This document shows, piece after piece, positions 36,547 through 45,614 of a DNA stretch of 64,000 nucleotides (position 1 is the stretch's first letter; every line of letters begins with the position of its first letter). The notes under the pieces are model-generated. The model did not search any database. It was not told the origin of the DNA and was given only the letters and a program-made list of their open reading frames with translations. Location of the stretch: the NCBI RefSeq assembly GCF_013778505.1, contig NZ_JAAOWU010000005.1:92824-156823 (forward strand), given 5' to 3'. A program made the translations under genes and the position numbers. This stretch comes from Pseudomonas sivasensis (GTDB lineage: Bacteria; Pseudomonadota; Gammaproteobacteria; Pseudomonadales; Pseudomonadaceae).

Positions 36547-37410
36547 TTACAAGGGCGACCGTGTCTGATCCGGCGCCAACATTTGAAAGGGTTGCAGCAC
36601 TGTCATGCGTTCATTAGCCAATGCCCATGCAAACGCCAAGTACATAGCCAGCACACAGCCGAGGGTGAAGACGACGAACCCGGTGACGGAAATTATGCGC
36701 AGCCGTGCTCCAGGTGCCCGTCTCAAGGGAGCGGGAGAAGACATCAGCGGGCGCTCACCACGCACATGCCTGATTTGTCGGTACAAACCATCTCGTACCG
36801 TTTCCAGCTGCATCCCTCCTCGCTCCATGATGCGGTATTTACCTTCGAAACCCAGTGACAGGCACAGGTACATCAGCTCCAGCAACGCCAGGTGCTTGAC
36901 GGGGTCGCGGGATAAGCGCTCCAGTAGCCGGAAAAACTTTTCGCCACCGAAGGTTTCGTTGTGAAAGCGGCTCAGCAGGCTGGTCTTCGACCAGTCACTT
37001 CGACTGCCCCACGCCGTAGTGACCACCGCCTCGTCTATAACACTGCACAGCACATAGCGCGCCGACATGACCTGGGAAGCCTCTACGCCCTGGTGCAAGG
37101 CATGCGTTTCAAACGCGGTAATCCCCGACGACAATCGATCGTTGAGGGTCTGTAAGCTTTCCCGGCCGGTGCTGCCCTTGAGCTGGACGACCTGCGAAAA
37201 GAGTTCCCAGGCGGCGGCCACTAGGGCGTTGGGGCCGATATTAAAGCTCTGTGCTCCTTGCAGACCGGCGGTGTAGATCATCCGGTCCTCCAACTGCTCA
37301 AAGCGCGGAGGTGATGGGAAGTCCGTCACCGTCGCCTGGGCGGGAGCGCGACCGTCAAGGTCAAGCAGAACGGTTTTCTCGTCCTGCGGGTATTCGCTGT
37401 CCATCGTCAT
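36547..37410 (-). CDS. tssL: T6SS inner-membrane protein TssL (DotU)
   Basis: About 287 residues. A cytosolic helical DotU domain (residues about 45-225) is followed by one C-terminal membrane helix (TGFVVFTLGCVLAMYLAFAW) and a short periplasmic tail. There is no peptidoglycan-binding OmpA-like extension, so this is the short form. I chose the ATG at 37410 (MTMDSE); the frame is open much further upstream but that part overlaps tssK. Five bases separate it from the tssK stop. Confidence 0.9.
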   Translation of the reverse strand: MTMDSEYPQDEKTVLLDLDGRAPAQATVTDFPSPPRFEQLEDRMIYTAGLQGAQSFNIGPNALVAAAWELFSQVVQLKGSTGRESLQTLNDRLSSGITAFETHALHQGVEASQVMSARYVLCSVIDEAVVTTAWGSRSDWSKTSLLSRFHNETFGGEKFFRLLERLSRDPVKHLALLELMYLCLSLGFEGKYRIMERGGMQLETVRDGLYRQIRHVRGERPLMSSPAPLRRAPGARLRIISVTGFVVFTLGCVLAMYLAFAWALANERMTVLQPFQMLAPDQTRSPL

Positions 37411-37415
37411 GGCAT

Positions 37416-38744
37416 TCAGTTCCTGATGGCCCAGAAGTTGAGTTCGAGCCCGGCGAACTCGCCGCTGGCGTGGAAGGCAAAACCACCCGATTGCTCCAAC
37501 TGCGCGATGTCTCGGGCACTGAGTTCGAGCATGAAATAGGTCTTGCCGGCATGGAACGGAATCTGTCGAGGCGCCACCGGCAGTGGCTTGACCTTGATAC
37601 CGGCGAGGTGCAGGTTGACCAGCTCGCGGATGCGCTCCACGGAGCCGATTTTCAGGTGTGCCGGCAGGCGGTGGCGCAGTTCTTCGGAGTCGCACTGGGC
37701 CGTTGCAGCCAAAATGAAGGTCGCGCTGCCCAGCAATTTGAGGTCACTCACCGGGCACACCAGCACCCCATACTGCCGCTGCTCCAATGGCAACTCGATG
37801 GCGTGTTGCTCCAGCACCAACGACAGCACTGCACGAATGCCGTCCATCAACCCGCGAAAACTCGCCCCCTGCTCACCATGCTTGTAACGACTTTCCACCG
37901 TGGGGCGCTTGTTATCGGTGGAGAACGTGGACAACTCGCCCAGCATCGACAGCAACACCCGGTACAGAGCCTCCGGACGCACTTGGCCCTGACTCAAAAA
38001 GTGGCGCAACACCAACTCGGTACGGTTGATCAATTGCAGCATGAGAAAGTCGCCAATCTGAGCGCCCTCCGATCCGCCCCCGCCCCTGATCCTCTCGGCA
38101 ATCGCATCGCCTCGGGTGGTGAGCAGACTGATGACCTCCTTGAGGCATGACGAGACATAGCCTGAGCTTTGCAGATAGATAAACGTCGGTACAAAATCCG
38201 CGTCCAGCCGCGCACCTCCCTCGCGCGTCGAGTCCAGCACTTGGGCGACCTGCAGTTTCACATGCAGCGCGTCAGCGGGTTGCTCGCCTAACAGCAATCT
38301 TAGATCCGGGTGTGCGCAGTTGATCTGGCAACGGGACTCAACACCGGCATTGGAATCGCTGATCTGCGCTGCGCAACTGACGTAGCGAGCCAACACATCG
38401 CTTTGCTCTCGTTGGCGCACCTCGACTTGATTGCCAATGGCCAATGGCAACGCCAGATACACAGCCTGCCCACTGGTGTTGGCAGGGACCTGCAACACCA
38501 GTGGTTCCATTGCGTTGTTCAGCTCGAAAAAGCTGCCATCGGGAAATACACCGCTGGCCTGGTTGACGACCACTTTGCCCAAATTGAGGTATTGCACATC
38601 GACGTCAAGGGTCAGGAACCCCCAGCCATCAATTCCCAGCAAGCGGGTGCGGTTGAGCTGCTCGCGGTAGTAGCGGTCGTTGTGCTGCAAGTGTTGCGGG
38701 CGAAGCAGCATGCCCTCCTGCCAGACGACTTTATGAACCTGCAT
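37416..38744 (-). CDS. tssK: T6SS baseplate protein TssK
   Basis: 442 residues, the usual TssK length. Begins with the typical WQEGMLLRPQHLQ and continues with NRTRLLGIDGWGF. TssK trimers link the baseplate (TssE-F-G) to the TssL-TssM membrane complex. Lies 11 bp after tssJ and directly before tssL, the standard JKL order. Confidence 0.95.
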   Translation of the reverse strand: MQVHKVVWQEGMLLRPQHLQHNDRYYREQLNRTRLLGIDGWGFLTLDVDVQYLNLGKVVVNQASGVFPDGSFFELNNAMEPLVLQVPANTSGQAVYLALPLAIGNQVEVRQREQSDVLARYVSCAAQISDSNAGVESRCQINCAHPDLRLLLGEQPADALHVKLQVAQVLDSTREGGARLDADFVPTFIYLQSSGYVSSCLKEVISLLTTRGDAIAERIRGGGGSEGAQIGDFLMLQLINRTELVLRHFLSQGQVRPEALYRVLLSMLGELSTFSTDNKRPTVESRYKHGEQGASFRGLMDGIRAVLSLVLEQHAIELPLEQRQYGVLVCPVSDLKLLGSATFILAATAQCDSEELRHRLPAHLKIGSVERIRELVNLHLAGIKVKPLPVAPRQIPFHAGKTYFMLELSARDIAQLEQSGGFAFHASGEFAGLELNFWAIRN

Positions 38745-38755
38745 CTCTGATCCTC

Positions 38756-39241
38756 CTACCTTGGGGCTTGAGGGGTAACGACGCGAACCCCGGACTCGTC
38801 GAGCATCAGCTCAACACGCGTCAATCGTTGCTGGGCTACGGGCAGCACCAGCCGCCATTGCACATGGGGAAGGTCCCGATAGGCAGCCAGCACCCCGACA
38901 TAACGGCTCTGTGGCTCAACACTGAGCTTGAACGCCAGTTGCTCACCGGGGCGCAGCTCCAACTCCTCGCCGTTGACCCAGTCCTTGGGCAACGCCTGCG
39001 CGGCGCGGTTATAGAGGGTGAAGAAGTCAGCATGTTCAAACGCTACGGGGTGTCGCAGCTCAAGCAGGCGCACGACGACAGGAGAAGGACGGCCATGAAG
39101 ATCGGGATTGACGCCTTCACTTGCCGTCAACGTCAGGTCCACCTTGGTCAGGGTCGAAAAGGGTGACAGGCTGGCGCAACCGGCCAGCAGGCTCAGTGCG
39201 ATCAGTATTGATACAACGGTGGCTCGATACATGAAGGTCAT
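38756..39241 (-). CDS. tssJ: T6SS outer-membrane lipoprotein TssJ
   Basis: 161 residues. A type II signal with lipobox LLAGC places the modified Cys near residue 22, followed by a small beta-sandwich (VDLTLTASEGVNPD, RYVGVLAAYRDL). TssJ caps the membrane complex at the outer membrane and binds TssM. The start overlaps the fha stop by 4 bp; a second ATG three codons later is also possible. Confidence 0.92.
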   Translation of the reverse strand: MTFMYRATVVSILIALSLLAGCASLSPFSTLTKVDLTLTASEGVNPDLHGRPSPVVVRLLELRHPVAFEHADFFTLYNRAAQALPKDWVNGEELELRPGEQLAFKLSVEPQSRYVGVLAAYRDLPHVQWRLVLPVAQQRLTRVELMLDESGVRVVTPQAPR

Positions 39242-40422
39242 CCCGGATAAGTCGTGTGCAAAGTAGCGACCAGGCGCACCTGCTCTTCGTAGGCGTTGGA
39301 AAACTCGTTACGCAACAGATGTTCGCCCGAGGTTTGCTCATTGATCAGGCTCCGGTAATGGCGTTGGTAAGCCCGCCAATGAGATCCATCCGTTGAGAAC
39401 CTGGCCGGTGTGCTCTGGCGCTCGAAGCACAGCAACAGATGGCTGGGTGCAAATGCCGCAACCGCGCCGCGCATTGCGGCACGGCAGGCAACGACCAAGG
39501 CCAGTTGGTGGACTTGCATATCCCGGAACGCCTGGGCGACTGCTACCTCAGCAGGTAACTGCCCCAACTCGCCGGGGCCCAACAGTGCGGTCAAGGCTGA
39601 CTGGGTATCGGCGCACTCATTCAAGGGGTTGTAGCGCTTGAGCGCAGGCGAGGTCCGGCCCAGATCCAACTCTGCGTTCAACTCATCGCGAGTCCGCAGA
39701 CTCTGCTGCAGACCTTCGATGGTTTGCCTGAAAAGACCCGCCACCTTCAGCGCGACGGCCTCGCACGCCGGTGGATCGAGCGCATCCAGCTGCATGCCCA
39801 AAGCCTCGGCGAATTGGGACCAGAAGGGGTCACGGGCGGGTGCAGCAACCTGCTCTGCTGGAGTCAAGACCTCATCCGCCAATGGCCCACTCCATCTGGG
39901 CACGATCAAGTGATCCTGCTCGACGGCGCCGTGAAAAAGTGCACCGTTCGCTTGCTCGGCCAAGGGCTTTGACACCTCCAGCCCCTCGGTTAAATCGCCA
40001 TACAGTGCTTCACAATCCAGCGCATGCAAGGGGTCCAGCACCAAAAAGGCATCGTCAGGAATCCTGTCGGTGCGGAACAACGGCTGCTGGCCAATTTGTG
40101 CCCCCCGGGCCATCACCCGCGCACGGATTTGCACCGCGCCCAATTGGTAGACATCGCCCTCGCTGATCAGTCGTGCTTGCCCCTTGCCCAAACGTTCCGT
40201 ACTGCCCGACACGCCAATGCCGTTACTGCTGATATCCGTCAAGAAATACTGCCCCTCCCGGTAACTGACCAGACCGTGATGACTGGAAAGCAACCGACTG
40301 GCGTCGGGAATGACCCAGTCACAACCCGCCCCGCGGCCGATCACGCCGCCTACGCCATCAAATGTTTTGACGCAAGCAGGCTCACCGCTTTCGGCATTAC
40401 ACACCTCAAACACTAATTGCAT
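39238..40422 (-). CDS. fha: T6SS FHA-domain protein (Fha/TagH)
   Basis: About 394 residues. An N-terminal FHA domain (GGVIGRGAGCDWVIPD, SRLLSSHHG, DISSNGIGV) binds phosphothreonine; the C-terminal half carries the TagH region (FAEALGMQLDAL). In P. aeruginosa Fha proteins are phosphorylated by the T6SS kinase and switch on assembly, which fits the stk1/stp1 pair in this operon. The ATG at 40422 is chosen because the family begins with the MQLVFEV strand; a longer frame would run through orfX. Confidence 0.92.
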   Translation of the reverse strand: MQLVFEVCNAESGEPACVKTFDGVGGVIGRGAGCDWVIPDASRLLSSHHGLVSYREGQYFLTDISSNGIGVSGSTERLGKGQARLISEGDVYQLGAVQIRARVMARGAQIGQQPLFRTDRIPDDAFLVLDPLHALDCEALYGDLTEGLEVSKPLAEQANGALFHGAVEQDHLIVPRWSGPLADEVLTPAEQVAAPARDPFWSQFAEALGMQLDALDPPACEAVALKVAGLFRQTIEGLQQSLRTRDELNAELDLGRTSPALKRYNPLNECADTQSALTALLGPGELGQLPAEVAVAQAFRDMQVHQLALVVACRAAMRGAVAAFAPSHLLLCFERQSTPARFSTDGSHWRAYQRHYRSLINEQTSGEHLLRNEFSNAYEEQVRLVATLHTTYPG

Positions 40423-40438
40423 GGCAAGGCTTCCCTGT

Positions 40439-40570
40439 TCAATCGCTGCGACGGGTCGCCTGGGGATCACCCAGCGGACGGTAGTCAGCATCATCAAAAA
40501 CGTAATTGGCGTTGCAGCCGCTCAACAAACACAGGACAAGCCCCAAGGCTTTCCACGTACGAAGAGGCAT
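40439..40570 (-). CDS. orfX: Small T6SS-associated lipoprotein (OrfX position)
   Basis: A 43-codon frame between sfa and fha. GGAG lies 7 bases before the ATG at 40570. The peptide starts MPLRTWKALGLVLCLLSGC, a complete lipoprotein signal with lipobox LSGC and Cys19, followed by NANYVFDDADYRPLGDP and ends RRSD. The mature part is only 25 residues. In HSI-II of P. aeruginosa a small gene called orfX (PA1664) occupies the same slot between sfa2 and fha2. Asn after the lipid-bearing Cys does not give inner-membrane retention by the +2 Asp rule, so outer-membrane sorting is likely. Role unknown. Confidence 0.75.
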   Translation of the reverse strand: MPLRTWKALGLVLCLLSGCNANYVFDDADYRPLGDPQATRRSD

Positions 40571-40629
40571 CAGGTATCTCCAATGAAAGTAAGGCTGGCC
40601 ACTAAGAGTGAGGTCTGTATGTGCATGAA

Positions 40630-42162
40630 TCAGCCTCCCCCTCGAACGTCGCCAACAGGGATTTTCAAGCGTGTAAGGCGGTAGAGCAGCGTGCGGCGAG
40701 CGACACCCAATTCACGTGCTGTGCGGGTCCGATTGCCACGATTCTTGTGCAGGCAGTCGATCAGGAATGCCCGTTCAACCTGCTCCAGGCGCTGGCGCAA
40801 TGTTGCGTCAACGGGAGTAGCGCTCGACGCGGACGACAGCGATAGGTGCTCCGGCAGCACCACTCCGTCGTCACAGAGCAGCACCGCGCGTTCCACCAGG
40901 CATTTGAGCTCACGAACATTGCCGGGAAAAGCGTGGCACGACAGTTGATCCAAGGCGGCAGCAGACCATTGCACCAATGTGCGACCCAGTGCCGAACAGG
41001 CCGATTGGGCGAACTGTCGCGCCAACAGCAACACATCGCCGTCCCGCTCACGCAAGGCCGGTAATTCGATCGGGAACTGCGCCAGTCGGTAATACAAGTC
41101 CTCGCGAAACGTACCGTCGGCCACCATTGCACTGAGGTCGCGATGGGTCGCAGCGATAATCCGCACATCGACCTTATGGGCCGCACAGGCTCCCAGCGGT
41201 CGGACCTCGCCTTCCTGCAGCACCCGTAGCAGCTTGGCCTGGAGCGACAAGGGCATATCGCCGATTTCGTCCAAGAGCAATGTGCCGCCATTGGCGGCGT
41301 CAAATAGCCCGACGTGGTTACGTTCCGCACCTGTAAAGGCGCCTTTGCGATAGCCGAACAGCTCGCTTTCCAGCAGCCCCTCGGGAAACGCCGCACAGTT
41401 CTGCACCACAAATGCTTTGCTACCGCGCGGCCCAGAGGTATGGATGGCCCGGGCCACCACTTCTTTTCCGGTTCCGGTCTCCCCGCGCAGAAGCACTGTG
41501 TAGGGAGCATTCAGCACCTTACCGATCAGACGGTAGGTTTCGTCCATGGCTGTGCTGTTGCCGGTCAGCCCATAGGTGACACGAGCGGTGGGTGCGCAGC
41601 CTTTGGCCTGGGAAGCGATGTTCGCAGGACGCCCCCGTCGCAACAAAGCCCGTTGACTCAAGGCGAAGCTACCCAATTGACTTAACGACGGGCCGTAGTT
41701 CTGCAGCCACCTCGGCTGCCGGCTGGCGCACAGCAATAGACCCGCGACCGCGTTGTGGCGACCGACCAGCGGAACGCATACCAGTGAGCGCCACGGCACT
41801 GTTGTCGCCGGTAAAAACCCGCTCTCATACACGCTGTCTTCCAGGTTCTCCAGGCTCAGGGAACAGCAACGACTGAGGACGTAATGCAACAGTTGCTGAT
41901 GCTGAAAGTCGGGACCGCAAGCGAGGTCGCCCGGGGGCAGCGCGCCGGGCAAATGCTGGGCGATCAGATCGAGTCGACCTGTGCTCTCGTCACACCCGTA
42001 CAACTGGCTGAGTTCGCATTGACTCAGTTGCGCTGCCGCTGCAACACACAGGTCTGGCAACGTTGACTCGTCACTGTCGATACCCATTCGGGTGAACCAG
42101 GCCAATAACGACTCGGCATAGGCCAGCGGCTCGGGTAGCTGGGCAAACCCACTGTTGGTCAT
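40630..42162 (-). CDS. sfa: Sigma-54-dependent activator Sfa
   Basis: 510 residues. A GAF-like N-terminal sensor (about 1-190), an AAA+ domain with Walker A GETGTGKE near 226, GAFTGAE near 276, LLLDEIGDMP and the arginine-finger region, and a C-terminal Fis-type helix-turn-helix (RTARELGVARRTLLYRL). The intact GAFTGA loop means it can contact sigma-54. It corresponds to Sfa2 of HSI-II and probably controls hcp or T6SS genes elsewhere such as vgrG. Overlaps clpV by 4 bp. Confidence 0.92.
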   Translation of the reverse strand: MTNSGFAQLPEPLAYAESLLAWFTRMGIDSDESTLPDLCVAAAAQLSQCELSQLYGCDESTGRLDLIAQHLPGALPPGDLACGPDFQHQQLLHYVLSRCCSLSLENLEDSVYESGFLPATTVPWRSLVCVPLVGRHNAVAGLLLCASRQPRWLQNYGPSLSQLGSFALSQRALLRRGRPANIASQAKGCAPTARVTYGLTGNSTAMDETYRLIGKVLNAPYTVLLRGETGTGKEVVARAIHTSGPRGSKAFVVQNCAAFPEGLLESELFGYRKGAFTGAERNHVGLFDAANGGTLLLDEIGDMPLSLQAKLLRVLQEGEVRPLGACAAHKVDVRIIAATHRDLSAMVADGTFREDLYYRLAQFPIELPALRERDGDVLLLARQFAQSACSALGRTLVQWSAAALDQLSCHAFPGNVRELKCLVERAVLLCDDGVVLPEHLSLSSASSATPVDATLRQRLEQVERAFLIDCLHKNRGNRTRTARELGVARRTLLYRLTRLKIPVGDVRGGG

Positions 42163-44597
42163 AGGCTGAACTCGCAGATCGGCTGCCCGTCACCATCCAG
42201 ACTGGCATGCACCAGCGATAGGGACTCACCCATGGCCATCGCCCCCAAAAGCCGATCGACTATCTGCGGCAACAGATGAATCTCGATCCAGTGATCGATG
42301 TACCGCGCACCGCTGTCGCTATGGGTGCATCGCTCGGCCATGTGAGTGACGAGCTCTGTCGTATAGCTCAATGCCAACTTGCGCGACTGCAACCTTCGCC
42401 CAAGACGGTCCAGCTTGACTCTGGCCAGGTCATGCAGCACCGCACCCACAACCGGGTAATAAGGCACGACCCGCATCCGGGCGAGCAGTGCCGGTTTGAA
42501 GTAGTCGCGCAACGCGGGGCGGATTGCGTCTTGCAGCACCTGGGTGTCAGGCCGCAGACCTCCAGCGCATAAGTCGACGATGCACTCGCTGCCCAGGTTG
42601 GAGGTCATCAGGATCAGCGTATTGCGAAAATCGATTTCCCGGCCCTCTCCATCATTGGCCAGCCCCTTGTCGAAGATCTGATAGAACAGGTTCAACACTT
42701 CAGGGTCGGCCTTTTCGACTTCGTCGAGCAATACCACCGAATAGGGTCGCTGACGCACAGCCTCGGTCAACACACCCCCCTCGCCATACCCGACATAACC
42801 GGGTGGTGCGCCAATCAGCCGGGACAGGGCATGTTTTTCCTGAAATTCCGACATGTTGAGGGTGGTGACAAAACGCTCGCCGCCATACAGCAAATCACCC
42901 AGCGCCAAGGCCGTTTCGGTTTTGCCCACGCCACTTGGGCCGACCAACAAAAATACACCGACCGGCGCTTCGGCCTTGTTCAGCCCGGCCGCCACGGCAC
43001 GCAAGTTGCGGTCGAGCGCCTGTATGGCGGGTTCCTGGCCGAGAATGCGCGAGCGCAGAGCATCGGCAACCCCCAGCACCGATTCACTGTGTTCAAGGGA
43101 CAACTGCTCAACGGGAATACCCGTCCATGCGCCGATAACCTGTGCCACCCGTCGCGGGCAAACGTGCACCTGGTCCGCCAGCACCCGTTGTTCGAACCAG
43201 TGCTGTTCCAAACGTTGACGCTCACTCTCGATAGCCGCCAATCGCAGGTTCAATGCGTGCACAGCCTGCTCATCCACCGCAAGCCCCGCGTCTCTGTCTC
43301 GACTCAGCGCGTCCCGTTGCCGCGAGCCTTCAGCCTGTTCGGTGCATAAACGCTCTAATGCCTCGGGCATCGTTACCTGACTGATGCGCGCACGGGCACA
43401 GGCGGTGTCCAGCACATCCACGGCCTTGTCGGGCAGCTGACGCCCAGCCAGGTAGCGTGCGCTCATTTGCGCCGCCGCCACGACCGCATCGTCACGGATG
43501 TACACCCCATGGCTGGCTTCATACGCCGGAACCAGACCACGCAGGATCGAAATCGCCTGCTCCACGCTGGGCTCACCGACCAGCACAGGCTGGAAACGCC
43601 GCGCCAGGGCAGGATCTTTTTCGAAGTACTTCTTGTATTCGGACCAAGTAGTGGCCGCCAGGGTGCGCAATTCGCCCCGGGCCAGGGCTGGCTTGAGCAG
43701 GTTGGCTGCGTCGCCGGCTCCCGACTGAGCGCCCGCGCCCACCAAGGTGTGCGCTTCATCGATAAACAGAATCACCGGTTGGGGCGACGCATTGACTTCG
43801 TCGATCACGCCCTTGAGCCGTCGTTCGAATTCGCCCTTGATGCTGGCACCCGCTTGCAGCAAACCCATGTCCAGGGTCAGCACCCGCACATTCTGGAGCG
43901 GCTCCGGTACTTGTGAACTGGCGATGCGCAACGCAAGACCTTCGACAACAGCGGTCTTGCCTACCCCTGCCTCCCCCACAAGGATCGGATTGTTTTTGCG
44001 TCGACGCATGAGGATGTCGATCAACTGACGAATCTCGCCATCACGACACAGCACCGGGTCGATACGCCCTTCGCGCGCCTGGCGTGTCAGGTCATGGGTG
44101 AAACGTGCCAGCCATGACTCGTCGCTTGCGGCGGGGATGATGTCCGGGCGCTGGCTCAGCACGAAGCCCTGTACGCGCTGTGTATCCAAACGGCTCAACA
44201 ACGCGTAATAGCGACTGCCTGCGTGTTGCAACGGGTGATGCAACAGCGCCAGTAACAGCGCGCCGTGGTCCACTTCGGTTTGGCGCAACTCCAGATGAGC
44301 AACCAACAATGCCTGCTGCAACCATTGCACGAGGGCTTGGGCAAACACCGGGTTACGTGAAGCACTTCCCTCCCCCTTGGGCTGCAGCGTTGCTTGCAGC
44401 GTCTGTGCTTCGATCCCCGCGTCGGCCAAGGCTCTCATTAAAAGGCCATCGCGATGTTCCAGCTGGGCCAATAGCAAGTCTTCTACAAGCACTTCCCTGC
44501 CACCACGCGCCACACAACGCTCAGCCGAGCGCTCCAAGTCTTGGCGGACCGCAGGCGTCAACGTCCGGATAAGTTGTTGCAGGTCTACATTCATCAT
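42159..44597 (-). CDS. clpV: T6SS sheath-recycling ATPase ClpV (TssH)
   Basis: About 812 residues with two AAA+ modules: Walker A GEAGVGKT near 206 and Walker B ILFIDEAH; second Walker [10 protein letters not shown] near 552 and [11 protein letters not shown]. The N-terminal Clp_N domain (residues 1-150) binds sheath protein TssC. It unfolds contracted TssB-TssC sheaths. The first codon of the open frame is TTG at 44600, but two ATGs follow at once; I take 44597. Starts 9 bp after tssG. Confidence 0.95.
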   Translation of the reverse strand: MMNVDLQQLIRTLTPAVRQDLERSAERCVARGGREVLVEDLLLAQLEHRDGLLMRALADAGIEAQTLQATLQPKGEGSASRNPVFAQALVQWLQQALLVAHLELRQTEVDHGALLLALLHHPLQHAGSRYYALLSRLDTQRVQGFVLSQRPDIIPAASDESWLARFTHDLTRQAREGRIDPVLCRDGEIRQLIDILMRRRKNNPILVGEAGVGKTAVVEGLALRIASSQVPEPLQNVRVLTLDMGLLQAGASIKGEFERRLKGVIDEVNASPQPVILFIDEAHTLVGAGAQSGAGDAANLLKPALARGELRTLAATTWSEYKKYFEKDPALARRFQPVLVGEPSVEQAISILRGLVPAYEASHGVYIRDDAVVAAAQMSARYLAGRQLPDKAVDVLDTACARARISQVTMPEALERLCTEQAEGSRQRDALSRDRDAGLAVDEQAVHALNLRLAAIESERQRLEQHWFEQRVLADQVHVCPRRVAQVIGAWTGIPVEQLSLEHSESVLGVADALRSRILGQEPAIQALDRNLRAVAAGLNKAEAPVGVFLLVGPSGVGKTETALALGDLLYGGERFVTTLNMSEFQEKHALSRLIGAPPGYVGYGEGGVLTEAVRQRPYSVVLLDEVEKADPEVLNLFYQIFDKGLANDGEGREIDFRNTLILMTSNLGSECIVDLCAGGLRPDTQVLQDAIRPALRDYFKPALLARMRVVPYYPVVGAVLHDLARVKLDRLGRRLQSRKLALSYTTELVTHMAERCTHSDSGARYIDHWIEIHLLPQIVDRLLGAMAMGESLSLVHASLDGDGQPICEFSL

Positions 44598-44606
44598 CAA
44601 GAGCCC

Positions 44607-45614
44607 CTAGTGAGCGTTGTTGGCCACGATGACCACACCGTCGGCGCATTCGTGTGCCAGCCAACTGGTCCAACCCAGCCTGCAGAAGTTGTATTCACCC
44701 ACGTGCAACGGCCTGATGGACTCCTTGTCCAGCACCAGGCGCAGGTCGTAATCCAGCGGGTCGCGAGCGGTCAGTCGTACCAACGCACACAGCAGCGGAT
44801 AGTCCGCACCCGTAGGCAAAAAACCATGGAACTGCTGCCAATCCAGGCCCTGTACATGCACCCTGAACTTGCCACTGCAGTCGGCGACCCGGTCTCCCAA
44901 AACCTGGTCGGTGCCCAGCACGCTGTTGGCAACACCCAACTGGTTCAACTGCGCGGGAGTAATGACCACCGAGCGTTCGACCCACTGCTCAATAAACACG
45001 CGGTCGTGCTTGAAGTAGTAACGCAGCACTGTCTCGATTACCGCCGCCGAATGCGCCCGCAGACTAAGCAGACCCAGGTAGGGCAACAGCCGCTTGCAGT
45101 CCAACTGCGCTGCAGTGCGCAGCTGCCGGCCCTTCAACCCAATCAACGCAAACATCTGCTCGGAAAACGCGTCACGGGCCTGCGCCTGGAAGCTCACCTG
45201 GTAACGGTATTTGCGCCAGATAGGCAGCATCAGCCGTTGCAGCCGATGGTGAAACAGGTCCAGAAAATCGCGAGTGGCGTGTCCACTCGCCTCATCGGCA
45301 AACGCCTGCTCGCCGTAAAACGCCGGCAAGGGCGACCCAGCGCCACACAGCCCCAGAACGTTGAGGCGAAGACGCGCACGCAATTGACCGTGTTCAACAA
45401 AAAACTCCACCCGGTCGATGTCGTGACCGGGAAAACCAAGACCTGGGTTGGCCTGAAACTCCAACCTGTCATAGAGCGCGTCGTCATCCAGCAAGGGATG
45501 GGCGTCGCGCAGGCGCTTGATCACCTGCAAAATCGCCTGGAACAGCGAATATTCGCGGATCGCACTGCACAGTTCCTTCAAAGCAGGGGCTGCTGCCCCA
45601 TCCGGGGTGGCCAT
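44607..45614 (-). CDS. tssG: T6SS baseplate protein TssG
   Basis: 335 residues. Typical TssG features are the N-terminal FQAILQVIKRL helix, the FYGEQAFADEA block and the C-terminal FLPTGADYPLL region. Part of the TssE-F-G wedge. The start overlaps the end of tssF by 37 bp in another frame, a longer overlap than elsewhere in the operon. Confidence 0.93.
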   Translation of the reverse strand: MATPDGAAAPALKELCSAIREYSLFQAILQVIKRLRDAHPLLDDDALYDRLEFQANPGLGFPGHDIDRVEFFVEHGQLRARLRLNVLGLCGAGSPLPAFYGEQAFADEASGHATRDFLDLFHHRLQRLMLPIWRKYRYQVSFQAQARDAFSEQMFALIGLKGRQLRTAAQLDCKRLLPYLGLLSLRAHSAAVIETVLRYYFKHDRVFIEQWVERSVVITPAQLNQLGVANSVLGTDQVLGDRVADCSGKFRVHVQGLDWQQFHGFLPTGADYPLLCALVRLTARDPLDYDLRLVLDKESIRPLHVGEYNFCRLGWTSWLAHECADGVVIVANNAH

